The notes under the pieces were generated by a model. The model saw only the letters and a program-made list of their open reading frames with translations, was not told the DNA's origin and did no database searches. This document shows positions 1 through 11,832 of a DNA stretch of 64,000 bases, piece after piece. Made by a program: the position numbers and the translations under genes. The first letter of the stretch is position 1; every line of letters starts with the position of its first letter. The DNA is from Akanthomyces muscarius (Eukaryota; Ascomycota; Sordariomycetes; Hypocreales; Cordycipitaceae), in contig NC_079246.1 of assembly GCF_028009165.1 (NCBI RefSeq), forward strand, positions 3,410,001 to 3,474,000. The letters are read 5' to 3'.

Positions 1-246
1 ATGTAGAATAAATAGCCTGTCGTCGAAAAGTCTACTGTCGACTAATAAGTCTGGATGACCGCCGCCAGAAAATTTTAGCGGGGAAGATTTTAGCGCACGT
101 GTGATAAGAGGCTTATCGCGGTCCCTCCAAAACTTTTTTTTTGGCTGGTCGATGCTGCCGGCGATGCCATTTTTTTTTAGGCCAAGTCATTGACATTGCC
201 GTTTTCTTCACTTTCAAGCCAATTGAAACCATAAAATACCTTCACA

Positions 247-1608
247 ATGGCCCGCCGCAGAGTAAAGAAGAGAACCCACATGGGCTTCAACAACCCCGAG
301 TCCAATATCCAGGGCCATGCGACCGCCAAAGACCCCAAGAGCATGGTCATTCGCATTGGTGCTGGCGAGGTCGGTACCAGCGTCAGCCAGCTCGCTACCG
401 ATGTGCGCAAAGTCATGGAGCCTGGAACGGCGAGCCGACTGAAGGAGCGCAGGGCCAACAAGCTCAAGGACTACCTCGCCATGTGCGGTCCGCTGGGCGT
501 GACGCATCTAATGCTCTTTTCCCGATCCGAGAGCGGCAACACAAATCTGCGCGTGGCACTGACACCGCGCGGCCCGACAATGAACTTTCGCGTGGATCAA
601 TACTCGCTCTGCAGAGATGTGCAGAAGATTCAGAAGCATCCCAAGGGCATGGGCAAGGAGTTTCTCACAGCGCCTCTGGTATGTCGAAGACGAACGACCG
701 GCCAGAAGAAATGCTAACAGACGCAGCTTGTCATGAATAATATGAGTCGTCCCGACGCCGACAACAACTCCAAAGTACCAAAGCATCTCGAGTCTCTGGC
801 TACGACCGTCTTCCGATCCATGTTTCCTCCCATCAACCCCCAGGCGACACCGCTCAAGTCGATTCGCCGAGTCGTCCTCATCAACCGTGAGCAGTCCGAA
901 GAAGACGACGGCACTTTTGTCCTCAACTTCCGCCACTATGCCATCACAACGAGACACACCGGCGTCTCCAAACAGCTGCGCCGCATCAACGCCGCCGAGA
1001 AGCTCGTGACAACCAAGAACTCGCGCCAAGCACACATGCCCAACCTCAGCAAGCTGCAGGACATTGCCGACTACATGGTTGGCCAGGACGGCGAGGGTGG
1101 CTACATGACGGATGCCACCAGCGGCAGCGAAGCGGATACCGATGCCGAAGTCGAGGTCCTCGACGCGGCGCCGCGCAAGGTGCTATCGACAAAGGCGAGA
1201 TTGGCGGCCGAGCACAATGGCGAGGCAGAGCAGACCGAGGAGGGCACCGTGGAGCGCCGCGCCGTCAAGCTCGTCGAGCTAGGCCCACGCATGCGCCTAC
1301 GTCTGACCAAGGTTGAGGACGGGCTGTGCGGCGGCAAGATCATGTGGCACGAGTACATCAACAAGAGCAAGGACGAGGTCAAGGCGCTGGAGAAGCGATG
1401 GCAGAAGCGCCGCCAAGAAAAGGAGGCGCGCAAGAGTGAGCAGAAAGCCAACGTCGACCGCAAAAAGGCCGAGAAGGAGGCGCGCAAGGGCAACAAGGGC
1501 GGCGACGACGACGCGGACGAGGACATGGAGGACTATAGCGACTTTGACTACGAGGCTGGTGATGCCCAGGGCGGCGCGGGAGAGTGGGAGGACGAGGATG
1601 ACGAGTAG
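247..1608 (+). CDS. SSF1: SSF1/Peter Pan ribosome biogenesis factor (Brix domain)
   Basis: Nucleolar Brix-domain protein needed for 60S subunit assembly (pre-27S rRNA processing). Two exons, 247-678 and 727-1608; the 48-bp intron (GTATGT...CAG) lies exactly on a codon boundary and joins ...TAPL to LVMNN, as the family sequence requires. The 437-residue product starts with a basic MARRRVKKRTHMGF tail. The Brix core spans about residues 25-300 and includes GPLGVTHLMLFSRSE and GPTMNFRV. The C-terminus is a Lys/Arg/Glu-rich charged tail (about 370-437) ending in an acidic run, also typical of SSF1. The ATG at 247 is the first in frame and sits in CACAATGGC. Family assignment is secure; only the role in this organism is inferred. 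Confidence 0.95.
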
Positions 1609-1848
1609 GCGAAAACATGGTTGTTCTACATTTGGTTTGGCGTTTGGCGACTATCTGGAATCAGGACATGTAAATTTGCATAAGAAATATCATTCACGTC
1701 TCATTTGAACTGTTGAACTGAGTAGATGGTGATGGCTACCCTACGTTTTAAATGATGCCTGCATTTCGTGACGCAAAGGTTCAAAATAGCAAAGGATGTT
1801 CAAAAGAAATAGAGCATATTGATGATACCCTATTATAGAAGTAGCTAT

Positions 1849-1926
1849 ACTAGTGGTAGCAATAGTGGTAGTAGCAGCAATAGCAGCAACAGCAGCAACA
1901 GTAGCAATAGCAGCAACAGCAGCAGT
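1849..1926. repeat. AGC/AAC-type trinucleotide microsatellite
   Basis: Imperfect run of agc, aac, aat and agt triplets in the intergenic DNA downstream of SSF1. It creates a Ser/Asn-only open frame that has no other sign of coding. The rest of 1609-2434, between the SSF1 stop and the phosphatase stop, holds no gene I can support; it is the shared 3' region of two convergent genes. Confidence 0.8.
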
Positions 1927-2434
1927 AAGATCAGCGGCAGCGCGGAGAGCTTTTATACAGACAAACGCACTCCAGCGATGACTGCTATGAATCTAGTGTA
2001 TACCAAATCTCACTATAACTAGTCAAAAGTAGGACTCATTCTGGTGTGGAAAATAAGGCTCTGATATCGGGCTTGGCGGGACGGGTCTCTTCATCGTGGG
2101 CCATGTTGGTTCGCCTTTCGGCACCAACTTTGTTGATTGGCCGCATTAAGTCGCGGGGCAAGCAGTCAGCACATGAGTAGATCGGACCAGGGCAGGTTGA
2201 CAGTAAATGTTTTCGATTTTTAGGAGTTTGTCTGGTTGATATAAAGCAGAAACAATCAAGGCCCCGAGATGAAGACTCGGCCAGCAATAAACAAATCCAC
2301 AACCCACAGGTAACAAGTAGCAAGCGTTCCGACACGATGGAAAAAGGCCCCCTCCTAGGGCAGAAACAAATGCTGGCGCACGGCCAGCCGGGGTAGAAAG
2401 AGATGAAGAGGCTGTCCGCCAAGCAACCGGGGTC

Positions 2435-3982
2435 CTACTTGCGATAGGGGTCCTTGAAGAACATGACCTGAATGGTAATGTCGTCGCGCACGTTCCGGTT
2501 GAGCGGCGTCGTCGTCGTCGCCAGGCCCTGCACGATACTTCTCCGCGTGCCGCCCAGCGCATTCTTCAGCAGGCACACCGCAGCATTGTCCATGTCTTCC
2601 ATGGCAAAGTACTCGGGCGTCGCCTTGTAGCTCGCCCAGCCGTCCTCGTCGTAGCTCCAGTTGGCCTTGGCAGTGACGTTTTGCTTGCCGCCGGCAGCTC
2701 TTTTCTTTTCCTTGAGCCACTGCGATACGCACGCGACGGCGTCGTCATTGGAAATGACGTCCCACAGGCCATCTGAAGCCAAGATGACAAAGTCTTCGCC
2801 CTGGACTTGGCGCGTCGTGACCTCGGGGCTGGCCGTGAGGTACGGCGGCGTCACGTTGGGCTTGCGCGGGCCGAAGCCGGCGAAGCGGTGCTCGATGAGC
2901 TTGACCAGCTCCTGCGGGTACTTCCAGCGGTGGTCGCCAAAGGCGCGCGTCACGGCCAGGCCCATGAGACGGCCGGACTTGGGGTCGAGGATTTCGTCCT
3001 TTTCGCCGGGGTGTGCTTCATCAAGGCGTTTTACTTCGTCCTCGTTGAAGCCGGTTTGGTCCTTGCTGAGCGCCTCGGCGGAGTAGGCCTTTTTCGACGC
3101 AGACCAGGTTCCAATGACGGCACGAGAGTCACCGGTGACGGCGGTGCGAAGAGTGGACGTCTGCGTGTCGTAAATGGTCATGAGCGCGCATGAGCCGGCA
3201 ATGGCGGGGGCGAGGGCGGACATGGCCTCCGCGGTGATGGGAGCAGTGTCATCAGTGACGGAGTTTCTGCCAGCAGTCATGATTTGGTCATCGAGACGAA
3301 CAAAAGCCTTCTTAATGGCCGCATCAACGGCATCTCCCGCCACATTGGACGCGAGAGGGGCCAGCATGGCTGAGACGTAGGGGATGAGCTTCTGGCGGAG
3401 AACCTCGGAGCAAGCCCAGCCGCTGCAATGGTCAGTGCATCATTCTCGTGAAATATACAAAGATCGAACTCACGCATGGCCGTCATAAACACCGGCAAAG
3501 ACAGTTTTGGCTCCTCCGACGCCTGCTCCGACGCCAACAGCCCACTGGTCCTCGGTGGGGGAGTTGCTCTCAAACCGCACCGCATCAATGCGTCCCTGCG
3601 ATCCGTTGTGGCCCTCAAACTTGAACGACGTGGCTTGCTTGCGAATCATGCTCGATATTTCCGCCCAGTCCGCCACCTTGACGGGCGACTCAACGGGGCC
3701 ATCTACATCAGCGCCGGAGATCTCGGGCAGCTCATTGTCGCGGCGGGTACGATCTCGGTGACGCTCAGCCACGGTGACCCGTCGCTTTCTCGAGGTATAC
3801 CAGACTAGGGCCCCTCCAGCGACGGCAAGGGCAATATATCGCGTGCTGCGGGTAAATCCAGGCCCGTCGTCACCGGTGTTGGTTGAGTAGAGCTGGTCTC
3901 TCCCCAGACTGGGCTTGCGGGGGGCAACACGCGGACGGGGGGCAGCGAGGAGCCGCCGACTGGCAGGACTGCAGCGAAACAT
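2435..3982 (-). CDS. Mitochondrial PP2C-type protein phosphatase (PTC5-like)
   Basis: Metal-dependent Ser/Thr phosphatase of the PPM/PP2C family, most like fungal mitochondrial Ptc5, which acts on pyruvate dehydrogenase. Exons 3982-3474 and 3422-2435, intron 3423-3473 (GTGAGT...GCAG), 498 residues. The intron splits the conserved VYDGHAGWA motif, so the splice is well supported. The N-terminus MFRCSPASRRLL is basic like a mitochondrial presequence and is followed by a membrane segment (YIALAVAGGALVWYTSRKR), arguing for an inner-membrane anchor. Metal-binding motifs are visible: DGHA near residue 169, TGDSRAVIG, LAVTRAFGDHRWK and ILASDGLWDVISNDDAV; a late RDDITIQVMFF supplies the last acidic pair. 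The upstream in-frame start at 4015 is TTG, so ATG 3982 was chosen. PTC5 versus PTC6 is not settled. Confidence 0.9.
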
Positions 3983-4967
3983 GGCGATGGCGTCTCGATG
4001 ATGCCCAGAGTCCAAAGAACAACGTCAATTGCCGCGCGACGCAATAAGTAGATGAGGCTGTCACTCGGCAGCGTGCATGTCAGATGAAGCCTCGTCGCTC
4101 ACGCGACAGCACTTCCCCACAGTAGCGCGGCCGGGCCGCCGCCTCGCCTTCCAGATGCAGCTAGGGAAGGCTTGCACAGCCCGGCTGCCCACGGAACCTA
4201 GCCGGGGATGGGACAAAAATGCCTCTATGCTCATTTAAAATCCAGAGATTTGATGTGTTTCTATTCGCGAATGGAGGGGCCGATTGATGTCCGTGGAGAT
4301 GATGTGCTGCACGACGGGGACGGCTGACAAGATCCGGGGCAGCATTGGGAACAGGGTTTTACTGCTGCGCCACTGTGACTCATGATTGTGCAAATACTTG
4401 ATGACTTACGGATACTCTGATAATTTTTCATCACAGCAGTTTTGTGAGAATTTAATGTGATCCGTTTTGATCTCGACTCAAATGCTACCCTACATGGTAC
4501 TTGGTGGCGCAAAACATCACAGCAGTTTTGTGAGAATTTAATGTGATCCGTTTTGATCTCGACTCAAATGCTACCCTACATGGTACTTGGTGGCGCAAAA
4601 CAGAGTAAAACTATGCTTATAGGGCAACGATGGCGCCGGCGGAAAACATTCAGCTTTGGTGGCCTGTCGGACGTGAGTCCAGAAGCCTTGGCAATGCGTT
4701 TGTGCAGACCGCCGTCGTAGATAAAGGCTGCATCTTGCCTGGGAAGTATGCGTGAGGGTAGACTCAATGGTTCAGCCACTAGACGGGATAGATATTGGCA
4801 TCGACGGCGTATTTTGCAATTCCATAGAGTGTATAGTTTGAACATTAGCGATTTTCTTCCGGTATTACTATCCGCATAGCAACTTTTTGCTAAACGTATA
4901 GTTTTATGTGATTTACTAGCGTGCTGTTATTATGGTGCGTACTAAAAGATGCATTTTCTAGCTAAAC
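3983..4967. other. Intergenic region with 86-bp tandem duplication
   Basis: No gene seen. It contains the phosphatase promoter side, a GC-rich stretch, then AT-rich DNA with the duplication listed separately, and the 3' flank of the alpha-galactosidase gene. Confidence 0.6.
4429..4600. repeat. Perfect 86-bp tandem duplication
   Basis: Bases 4429-4514 and 4515-4600 are identical and directly adjacent. Each copy begins catcacagcag and ends ggtggcgcaaaa. No open frame spans it. The absence of any mismatch suggests a recent duplication (or an assembly artefact). Confidence 0.95.
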
Positions 4968-6569
4968 CTATGAATAGTTAATTTCCACGCCAACAGGCAC
5001 ACCAAAAACCTGGCGGTTCTCAACATCGCCGCAGTCCGCTGTAGATGTAGAAGCATCTTCGTTCTCATTGACACACTTTCCGCTCGTCTTGTGCACAATG
5101 TTGCCAGATACGGGAAAATTCCAGGTGCTGGATGCGCAGCCGTCCCTGCTAGTCGAGACAGTTCCGTTGCTCACCAGGCAGCTACCAGGATTAAGCAGAC
5201 TGCTCACACGACCAGACTTGTCGACGGTCCACGACTGACTATCAGAGGCATCACAAGTAGCCCAGGTTGCCTCCCCCGAAGCAGAATCGGTGAGGCAGTG
5301 CAGGGACCAAGTGTTGAAGATTATGCCGGTCGGCACGGTCTTCAGCTTGTCGCCCGAGATGCGGAAAACAGCCGTCCCGTGCTTGGGAACCTTCTTGGCG
5401 GTGATTCCGCCACTGCTCGCCCTGACGTTGGACGTTTTACCGGCCCAAAGATCTCGCACATGGAGTGTCGCGCTGCTCTCCGGGCGCACGCCAATGCGAG
5501 CCCACGGCACAGTCAAGTCGGCGGCAGCGTTGCCCTTGTTGAGAACGGTCAAAAGTCTGTCTCCGTTGGCCAGGCTCTTGGTGAGGACATCCCAGGTCGC
5601 ATCCTGGCTGACGAGCGAAGCCTGCTGCACAAGACGATCCTGGTTCACGGCAATAAGATCCCTGTTGTTCAAAAAGGCAAGCTCCTCTTTGGTGAGGTGA
5701 GGAATATCGGCGCTGATGATGAGCGGCGCCGAGAAGCTAGTCCACAAGGCAAATTGGCTCCTCTTCTCCTCCAGCGTCAGGCCCGGGTGGTCGGCAATCA
5801 GGAAGTCTGGGTCGTTGAAATAACCCGGTTGCTGGAAGCGCGTGGTGCGCACCTGGAAGCCGTAGTTTCCCATGACACTGTTCCACGCCGGCTTCGAGCT
5901 GTACGTCGCGATATCATACGAGTGGCGCGCGAGCTGGCCGCCGGCTGCCGCCTGCATCATGATGCCGTACCAGCCCTGCAGGTCCTTGGGATCCGCATAG
6001 TATGCGGGCGACGAGTTGGAAAAGACCATGCGCTTGCCACTAGCTTTTCCCTTGTTGAACTTGGCCAGCAGGTCGAGCCAGAGACCGTACACGGTGGGGT
6101 AGTCATCGACGTAGCAGCCGTCCAGCTTGAGGTACTCGAAGCCCCAGGCGTAAAAGTCGTGCAGGTCCTGGCTCTCGTGGCCGAGGGTACCCGGGTAGTT
6201 GGCGGCGCACGAGAGCGTGCCCGCGTCGCTGTAGATACCGGGGACGAAGCCCTTGGACTTGAGGTGCTGCGTCAGCCACGGCAGGCCCTGCGGGAACTTG
6301 GTCGTGTCCCAGACCATGGACCCCGTCGAGTTGCGCTTCGTCGTGGACCACGCGTCGTCGAGGTTGATGCGGTTGTAGCCCGCAGCCAGCAGGCCGTTGG
6401 TGGACATGGCGGCGGCGGCGTCCACAAAGATGGACTCATTGATCGCCGTCATGAAGCGCGACCAGTTGTTGAAGCCCATGGGTGGCAGCGGGAGTGTTTT
6501 TGGATCCGGCTTGCCGGCCGCAGCCGTGCCAAGGAGGCCGGACACGAAGATGATGGTTTCAGATCTCAT
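4968..6569 (-). CDS. Secreted GH27 alpha-galactosidase with C-terminal lectin-like domain
   Basis: Glycoside hydrolase releasing terminal alpha-galactose from galacto-oligosaccharides or galactomannan side chains outside the cell. Single-exon, 533 residues. Signal peptide MRSETIIFVSGLLGTAAAG; the GH27 barrel begins at PPMGFNNWSRF (29-39). Substrate aspartates are at NLDDAW (D71, D72). The nucleophile is D150 in YLKLDGC. By comparison with human GLA the acid/base is probably D219 in ARHSYDIATY, and the conserved NDPDF motif follows at 252-256. A beta-sandwich occupies about 310-405. The last 120 residues (about 412-533) are Cys- and Trp-containing and resemble a ricin-B/CBM13 trefoil, as in other fungal GH27 enzymes. 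A TATA box lies about 90 bp upstream. Substrate preference cannot be told from sequence. Confidence 0.93.
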   Translation of the reverse strand: MRSETIIFVSGLLGTAAAGKPDPKTLPLPPMGFNNWSRFMTAINESIFVDAAAAMSTNGLLAAGYNRINLDDAWSTTKRNSTGSMVWDTTKFPQGLPWLTQHLKSKGFVPGIYSDAGTLSCAANYPGTLGHESQDLHDFYAWGFEYLKLDGCYVDDYPTVYGLWLDLLAKFNKGKASGKRMVFSNSSPAYYADPKDLQGWYGIMMQAAAGGQLARHSYDIATYSSKPAWNSVMGNYGFQVRTTRFQQPGYFNDPDFLIADHPGLTLEEKRSQFALWTSFSAPLIISADIPHLTKEELAFLNNRDLIAVNQDRLVQQASLVSQDATWDVLTKSLANGDRLLTVLNKGNAAADLTVPWARIGVRPESSATLHVRDLWAGKTSNVRASSGGITAKKVPKHGTAVFRISGDKLKTVPTGIIFNTWSLHCLTDSASGEATWATCDASDSQSWTVDKSGRVSSLLNPGSCLVSNGTVSTSRDGCASSTWNFPVSGNIVHKTSGKCVNENEDASTSTADCGDVENRQVFGVPVGVEINYS

Positions 6570-6654
6570 GCTGATGAATGTGACAAGGCTTATTCCTTTA
6601 ACTGGTAGAGGGTTGGCGCTGATTTCAACTGCAGTCCAAACTGCGCGTGAATGA

Positions 6655-6663
6655 CTTTATATA
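6655..6663 (-). promoter_or_regulatory. TATA box of the alpha-galactosidase gene
   Basis: TATATAAAG on the minus strand, 86 bp upstream of the ATG at 6569, with no other element between; position fits a short 5' leader. Confidence 0.55.
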
Positions 6664-8197
6664 TTTGCACAAGCTCAGTCTATCTCGGCCATGCCGGACA
6701 ATCGCCAAGCCTTTCAATTGACCCCTTCACCCGCCGACCCGCGGGGTACAGATGAGATGCGTTCGGATCGCCCTGCATGTCGATAACAGATGCCGACTGC
6801 AACGTTGCAGCTTCTACCTGCGCAGATGCGGACGTCTGCAGCCGCTCGATGGCCACGTAAAATATGGTCGGCAGTTGGCGTCCGTGTACTATCAGCGTTC
6901 TCCTTCCAGATCGAGAAGGTCAACTTTGCCGATTATCCAGGCATCGCTAGTTTGTGGATCTCGGCTGCCAAAGCGACGCTAGAGTTCAGGGTATTGGTGT
7001 ACATATGGACATTATGACCAATAAATATGTATCCCATTCAATCTTCTACCCCACACTCCCCTGCCACTCTTCTGCCACGCCACAACTCCATGTCAACGTG
7101 TCATTGATGCGACATTGAGTGCCAAAAGCGAAGCTATTCTTCCTTTTCTTGTATTTTTGATTCGCGTTATAGTAATGTGACAAGATCATATCTAAACTGC
7201 GAAACCTCGTGTCCTTTTTGGCAACGAGGGAAGCTTCAATTACTCAACTCTGGCATGGGTGCTAGCATCTGTAAACATGTGTACAGTTTGCGTCTTTTCC
7301 ACGTGCCCCCTACATTGATGATGTTTCCGGAAACAATTAAAAGTCTGAATACAACAAACCTGTCGGGAACCGTGTAGTGGCGGCGTATCGGTCTAAAGGA
7401 CAGGCGAGGCTGACTCGTGGAGCGTGCTACGGCAGAGCACTGGCACTTTATGAAGTCATGCGTCCAGCTGGCGCTTTTGGGCCAATGATAATGGTGTTGA
7501 ATATCTAGACAAATAAACAAGCTAGCAAGTTGTGTTGGCCATGGCGTTGGCCACTGTTGGTACACTGGGGGCTAAAAGTGATGGTCCCAAATCTCAGCAC
7601 GTACAGGGCGTCAAACATAATTTTTTTTATACTAAAGCACCTTACCGAGACAAACTAAACCAGGTTTTGACACGAGTCCAGGATAGTGTTTGGCGTCGCT
7701 GTGGCGACCAACAAGCTTTTAGGGAGGCTTGGCGCGTCGTGGCTGCCGCGGCGTAATTGCTGACCATCACTTGACCACTTAACCAGGTTCTCATTCGTAC
7801 ATGCATGAACGCTTCCCTCGACAGTAACCCAGTACAGAAGCATAATCGTCTTCCTTGCACAGATCCCTTTTTTGCTAACTTATCATCAATCGAGGCATGT
7901 TGCTGCCACCTCTGGCCTTTCCATGGACGACAGCCCTTGAAAATCTTTTCCTATACATCTATCTTACAGCTTAGAGTTTCAGACGGACTATTTTCAATGG
8001 AAGAGAGGGAAACCTAAAAGTGCCGTGGCTTATATAGCCCTCTTCTCGCCACTGCGTGTGCCCGCATGTTATTCGATGCAAAGTTAAACCCAGACACCTC
8101 ACATATAAGCACCACCCTATCCTAAAATGCGACAGTTATTATTTTTTGGACAGTTTCCTATTCTTTTACTGCTTAGACTCCTACATTTTCGGTGATC
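6664..8197. other. Intergenic region, no gene recognised
   Basis: About 1.5 kb with only short unrelated open frames on both strands. It must hold the promoters of the divergent alpha-galactosidase and F-box genes. A TTATATAG at about 8029 lies 170 bp before the F-box ATG and could be its TATA element. Confidence 0.5.
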
Positions 8198-9618
8198 ATG
8201 CCCACAATGGACTCTGACGTGCCACCGCCGTCATATGAATCGGTAGGTCTTGAAATAATTACTCGACCCGGTTCTCCTATTCTGCTAATATTCTCTAGTG
8301 TGTGTCAACGATCAAGGATACCGATATCCTAGTTCAGAATGCGTACAAAAACCAAATCTCGAGCCCGCTTCTACGACTCCCGGACAAGGTCCTCATCGTC
8401 TTGATGAAAAGGCTCGATCTAGACAGCATACTCCGACTTCGCCATACATCTCGAATATTCATGTGGCTTTTTAGTACTGAACCGGGTTTTGAAAGATATC
8501 GTCTGACACCGCAGCAAGATGAGGAAAGATACAACGACACGACTCGGGTTTGGACACCACCCTCTTCATCCTTCAAAGCCCAAGCCGCAAGCCAATTTGG
8601 CCGGATGTGCTCAGGCTGTTCGTCAAAGCGCAAGGGTGACATCTTTGGGAAAGCACTCTTGGACGGTATGCCATTGCTTTCTTGTTCGCGGTGTCAGACA
8701 AAGCACACCACAATCCATTTCTCCAGGGAACAACGCCAGCTACCGGAGACGAGTGAAAGAGTGTGTATCGGTCACGAAGGCTTTTTTTACGTATGCAGTC
8801 ATGTTTTCCCAATAACTTGGCATCAGCTCGTATCAATGGAGCATGAACCCGAAAGGGTATACCGGAACGCAGGCTGTTTCTACGGAAAGCACTTCCACGG
8901 GGAGCCGCTTTGCGATGTTTTGGATTGCTCGCGACATCAGCCTCCAAGTCTATTCGTCGGCCGAGACAAAAATGAAAAGCTGTTTGTGGGTATTGGGACT
9001 CAGCAGCACATTTCAATCAAACGACTGTCGTCCGGTAAGATATGCGCCAATAGCCTTCGGAAGGCGCTTGAGCAGGAGCATTCTGGCATGGGAATGGCAT
9101 CCTGGATGCCTAGATCTTGGCCCGTTGCGGGGAATCCCCTGAGAGCTTTCGACCCCAATATATGCGACTGCGTCGAGTGGCATGGCGAAAGCCAAGATGC
9201 TAAGCATGTGCGGTGGCCAATTTGTCCGGACCCGGAGAGGCCTCAGAGGCCCTTGGTACATAGCGACTCCGTTGCAAGCACGGAACCACGTTGCAGTTCA
9301 TATGATCACAAAATCTCTGCTCTGTATACTGGCGCAGAGGCTATAATTGGATTCGAACGCTGCAAAGGCCGGGACGACGTGCTCGTACTATTCCAGGAGG
9401 CCAGATACTTCATCGGTAACGCGTGTGGATCTGGCTGGGAAGACATTGTGTGCGGCCCGTCGTACAACGACACAGGCGATGAGGATATGCAGGGGGTTAC
9501 GTGGTGTCCATATCCAACCTGTGCAGTCTCAACCCTAGTACAAAGGAACAGGCACATTAGAAACATAGAAACAAGACAGCTAAGAGGCTCTAAATGGCCG
9601 CGCGAGTTTCTCTTCTAA
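8198..9618 (+). CDS. F-box protein with Cys-rich segment
   Basis: Probable substrate adaptor of an SCF ubiquitin ligase. Two exons: a 15-codon first exon (8198-8242, MPTMDSDVPPPSYES) and 8299-9618; the 56-bp intron has GTAGGT, a GCTAAT branch site and CTCTAG. Product 454 residues. The F-box is at about 39-75 (LLRLPDKVLIVLMKRLDL...). Next comes a cysteine-rich stretch (CSGCSSKRKG, LLSCSRCQTKH, VCIGHEGFFYVCSH) of the type seen in a large expanded family of hypocrealean F-box proteins. The C-terminal half has no named domain. The second exon has no ATG of its own at its 5' end, which supports the short first exon. Target proteins are unknown. Confidence 0.82.
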
Positions 9619-9644
9619 ATGATACTAGCAACACCTCTGCTATA

Positions 9645-9705
9645 TTGCTGCTGTAGCTGCTGTTGCTTCTGTTGCTGCTGTTGCTTCTATTGCTTCTGTT
9701 GCTGG
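9645..9705. repeat. CTG/TTG-type trinucleotide microsatellite
   Basis: Degenerate ctg, ttg, ttc triplet run just downstream of the F-box gene stop. It produces a spurious Cys/Phe-rich open frame. Confidence 0.75.
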
Positions 9706-9893
9706 TTATTTTGCAGCTGCTCCGCCCTCAGTATTGTCACAACGGGCTGCAGGTCTGCATTTCGACGCGAGAGTAGCCGCTCTTGGAGAGGACATACTAT
9801 GAGATATAACCATGTGCAGAGTCATTATTCGATGCAAATTCTAACCAATGAACTATATACGAGTCGTTTCTACGATGCATATCCCATAGCGAA

Positions 9894-11832
9894 CTAGTAT
9901 GCCTTGGAAGCGACGCGGACCTTGACCTCGGTCCAGTAGCTCTCGCGCTTTGCCGCTCTCAGCCTCTTTCCCCACCAAATCATGGGCAGAAATGTGCTGC
10001 AAATGGCGAGCGCGACAAAGGCGACACTGATAAAACAATTCTGCAGGCCGAGGCCGTCGAGCCAAGGCGTGATGCCATAGCCAATGGCAAAGCTCATAGT
10101 GTTGCGGATGAGGATGACGCTGACGAGGGCGTCGCCCGAAATCTCGCGAAACGAATCGACCAGGTACGCAACGGCAATGGTCAAGCCGGCGCTGCTGCAA
10201 AAAGCCAGGAACGCCATGGCGACGAGCAGCCCGAACCAGTGCACGCCATGCGCGGCCTGTATATTTGTTAGCAAGGTGAAAATGTTGAAAGGTCGAAGTG
10301 GGGAGAACGCACGCCGACACCCCAGAGAACAAGACCGGCCGGGGCGAGGATGGCCGTTGCGGCAAAGAGCCATAGGCGGTGCTCGGGCTCGTAGATGCCG
10401 CCGTTGCGTCGGGCCATGCGCAGCACGAACCAGTCGGACGCGACCCCCGAGTACGCAGCTCCGATTACAGTGCCAATGACACACGCCAGATATGACAGGC
10501 CGACGATACTGGGGCGGAAGTGGTACGGCGCGCCGCCGAGGATGATGGACGACGTGGCGTTGAGGATGTTGAACCAGATGAGATATGTGCCGTATGCGAA
10601 GCCTGCGTAGAACACCGTCGGCCACGTCAGAAACCGCAAGCTCTGCCATGCGCGCAAATGCATGCGAAACGGCTGCTTCTCTCCGGTGTTGAAGAGCGCG
10701 AGCTTCTGCACAAACGTCTTCTCGGGGGGATAGTCAAGCTCGCCGTCGCGATCTGCTGCCTCATCAACCGGCATTTTGTCCACCTCCGGCGGCGACGACT
10801 TGCTTGGCTCATAGACTACGCCGACACTCGCGCGCGCATAGTTGGTCTCCTCCATGAAGAGGAAGAGGAATACGAAGCTGGCGGCGCAGAACAGGCCCAT
10901 GATGTAAAACGGCCAGCGCGGGCCGAGGCCGTCGTTGATGAAGCCGCAGAGGACGGGCGCGAGGTAGTTGGAGCCGGCAAGCATGAGCGCGTACCAGCCC
11001 ATGTAGGTGCCACGCTCGTGGGCAAAGTAGATGTCAGTGATGGACGTCTCGGGCAGGGACTCGATGGGGGACGCAACGAAGCCGGTGACAATGTTGCGCG
11101 CGATCCACTGGCCGCCGCCTTGGGCATGGGGGCTCCAGAACGAAACGGCCTGAGACGATGTTAGAACGAGGAGAGACAGTCGTGAATAAGGATGGTATTG
11201 AGGCTTACGACCATGCCCAGCATCGAGGCGAGATAGGTGAAGCGCTTGCCGTACTGCAGCGCAAAGGGTTGCCAAAACAGCAGCGACCAGCCCAGCAGCA
11301 GGAACATGTAGCCCGTGCCGGCATTCAGATCGCCCACTGTTTTTGTCAGTTAAGTGAGTCAAGCAAGTGCAGGCGACGGCAGGGAATATGAATCAAGAGA
11401 GACAGGCAGGGACATCCAGACAAGGTTTTCGGGAATAAACTTACGGGTAACGCCCAGGGCACTCGACAGGGGCACCAAGACGGAATACACAACCGATAGG
11501 GCCATGCCGTTGAACCCGACATAGCTGCAACATAAATAAGCTTTTCGGGCCCTACGGACTGTTTGGATATTATAAGAAACTTACACCATGAGACAGATGA
11601 GATGCAGCCGCTTCCGACCGGCCGACCAGTTGAGCGGGTCGTTGGGATCCCGCGACGGCGTCGGGATGAGGATAATGTCGCGGCTGGAGCCCGCGTGCCG
11701 TGTTGCCTTTGTGTGCTCCAGGTCGACCAGATGCACGGTGCCAGGAATCTGCGATTCGTCAATTTCCATCGCGGAGGTGGCTGGCGGCGTCGCGCCCGCA
11801 GCGCCTTCTACCGCAGCTGCGTCAACGCCCAT
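9894..11832 (-). CDS. MFS transporter, HOL1/DHA1-like
   Basis: Twelve-helix major facilitator transporter of the plasma membrane. Five exons: 11832-11585, 11524-11445, 11336-11209, 11149-10313, 10256-9894; all junctions keep frame and introns are 56-108 bp. Product 551 residues. The cytoplasmic N-tail carries the motif [20 protein letters not shown] that marks the fungal HOL1-like group (polyamine, histidinol or drug/H+ antiporters). Helix 2-3 loop [13 protein letters not shown] and [24 protein letters not shown] in helices 4-5 are also typical. A charged central loop with [27 protein letters not shown] separates the two six-helix halves. An ATG at 11958 is in frame but would add a leader unlike the family, so 11832 is preferred. 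Substrate unknown. Confidence 0.88.

Noticed and set aside
1819..2022. Ser/Asn-rich ORF
   Set aside because: Translation of an AGC/AAC microsatellite in a 3' intergenic region.
5091..6608. 505-codon open frame on the plus strand opposite the alpha-galactosidase
   Set aside because: It is the antisense of a clear GH27 gene; long antisense frames follow from its GC-rich third positions. Its translation has no domain or start context.
9619..9897. Cys/Phe-rich ORF
   Set aside because: Translation of a CTG/TTG microsatellite.
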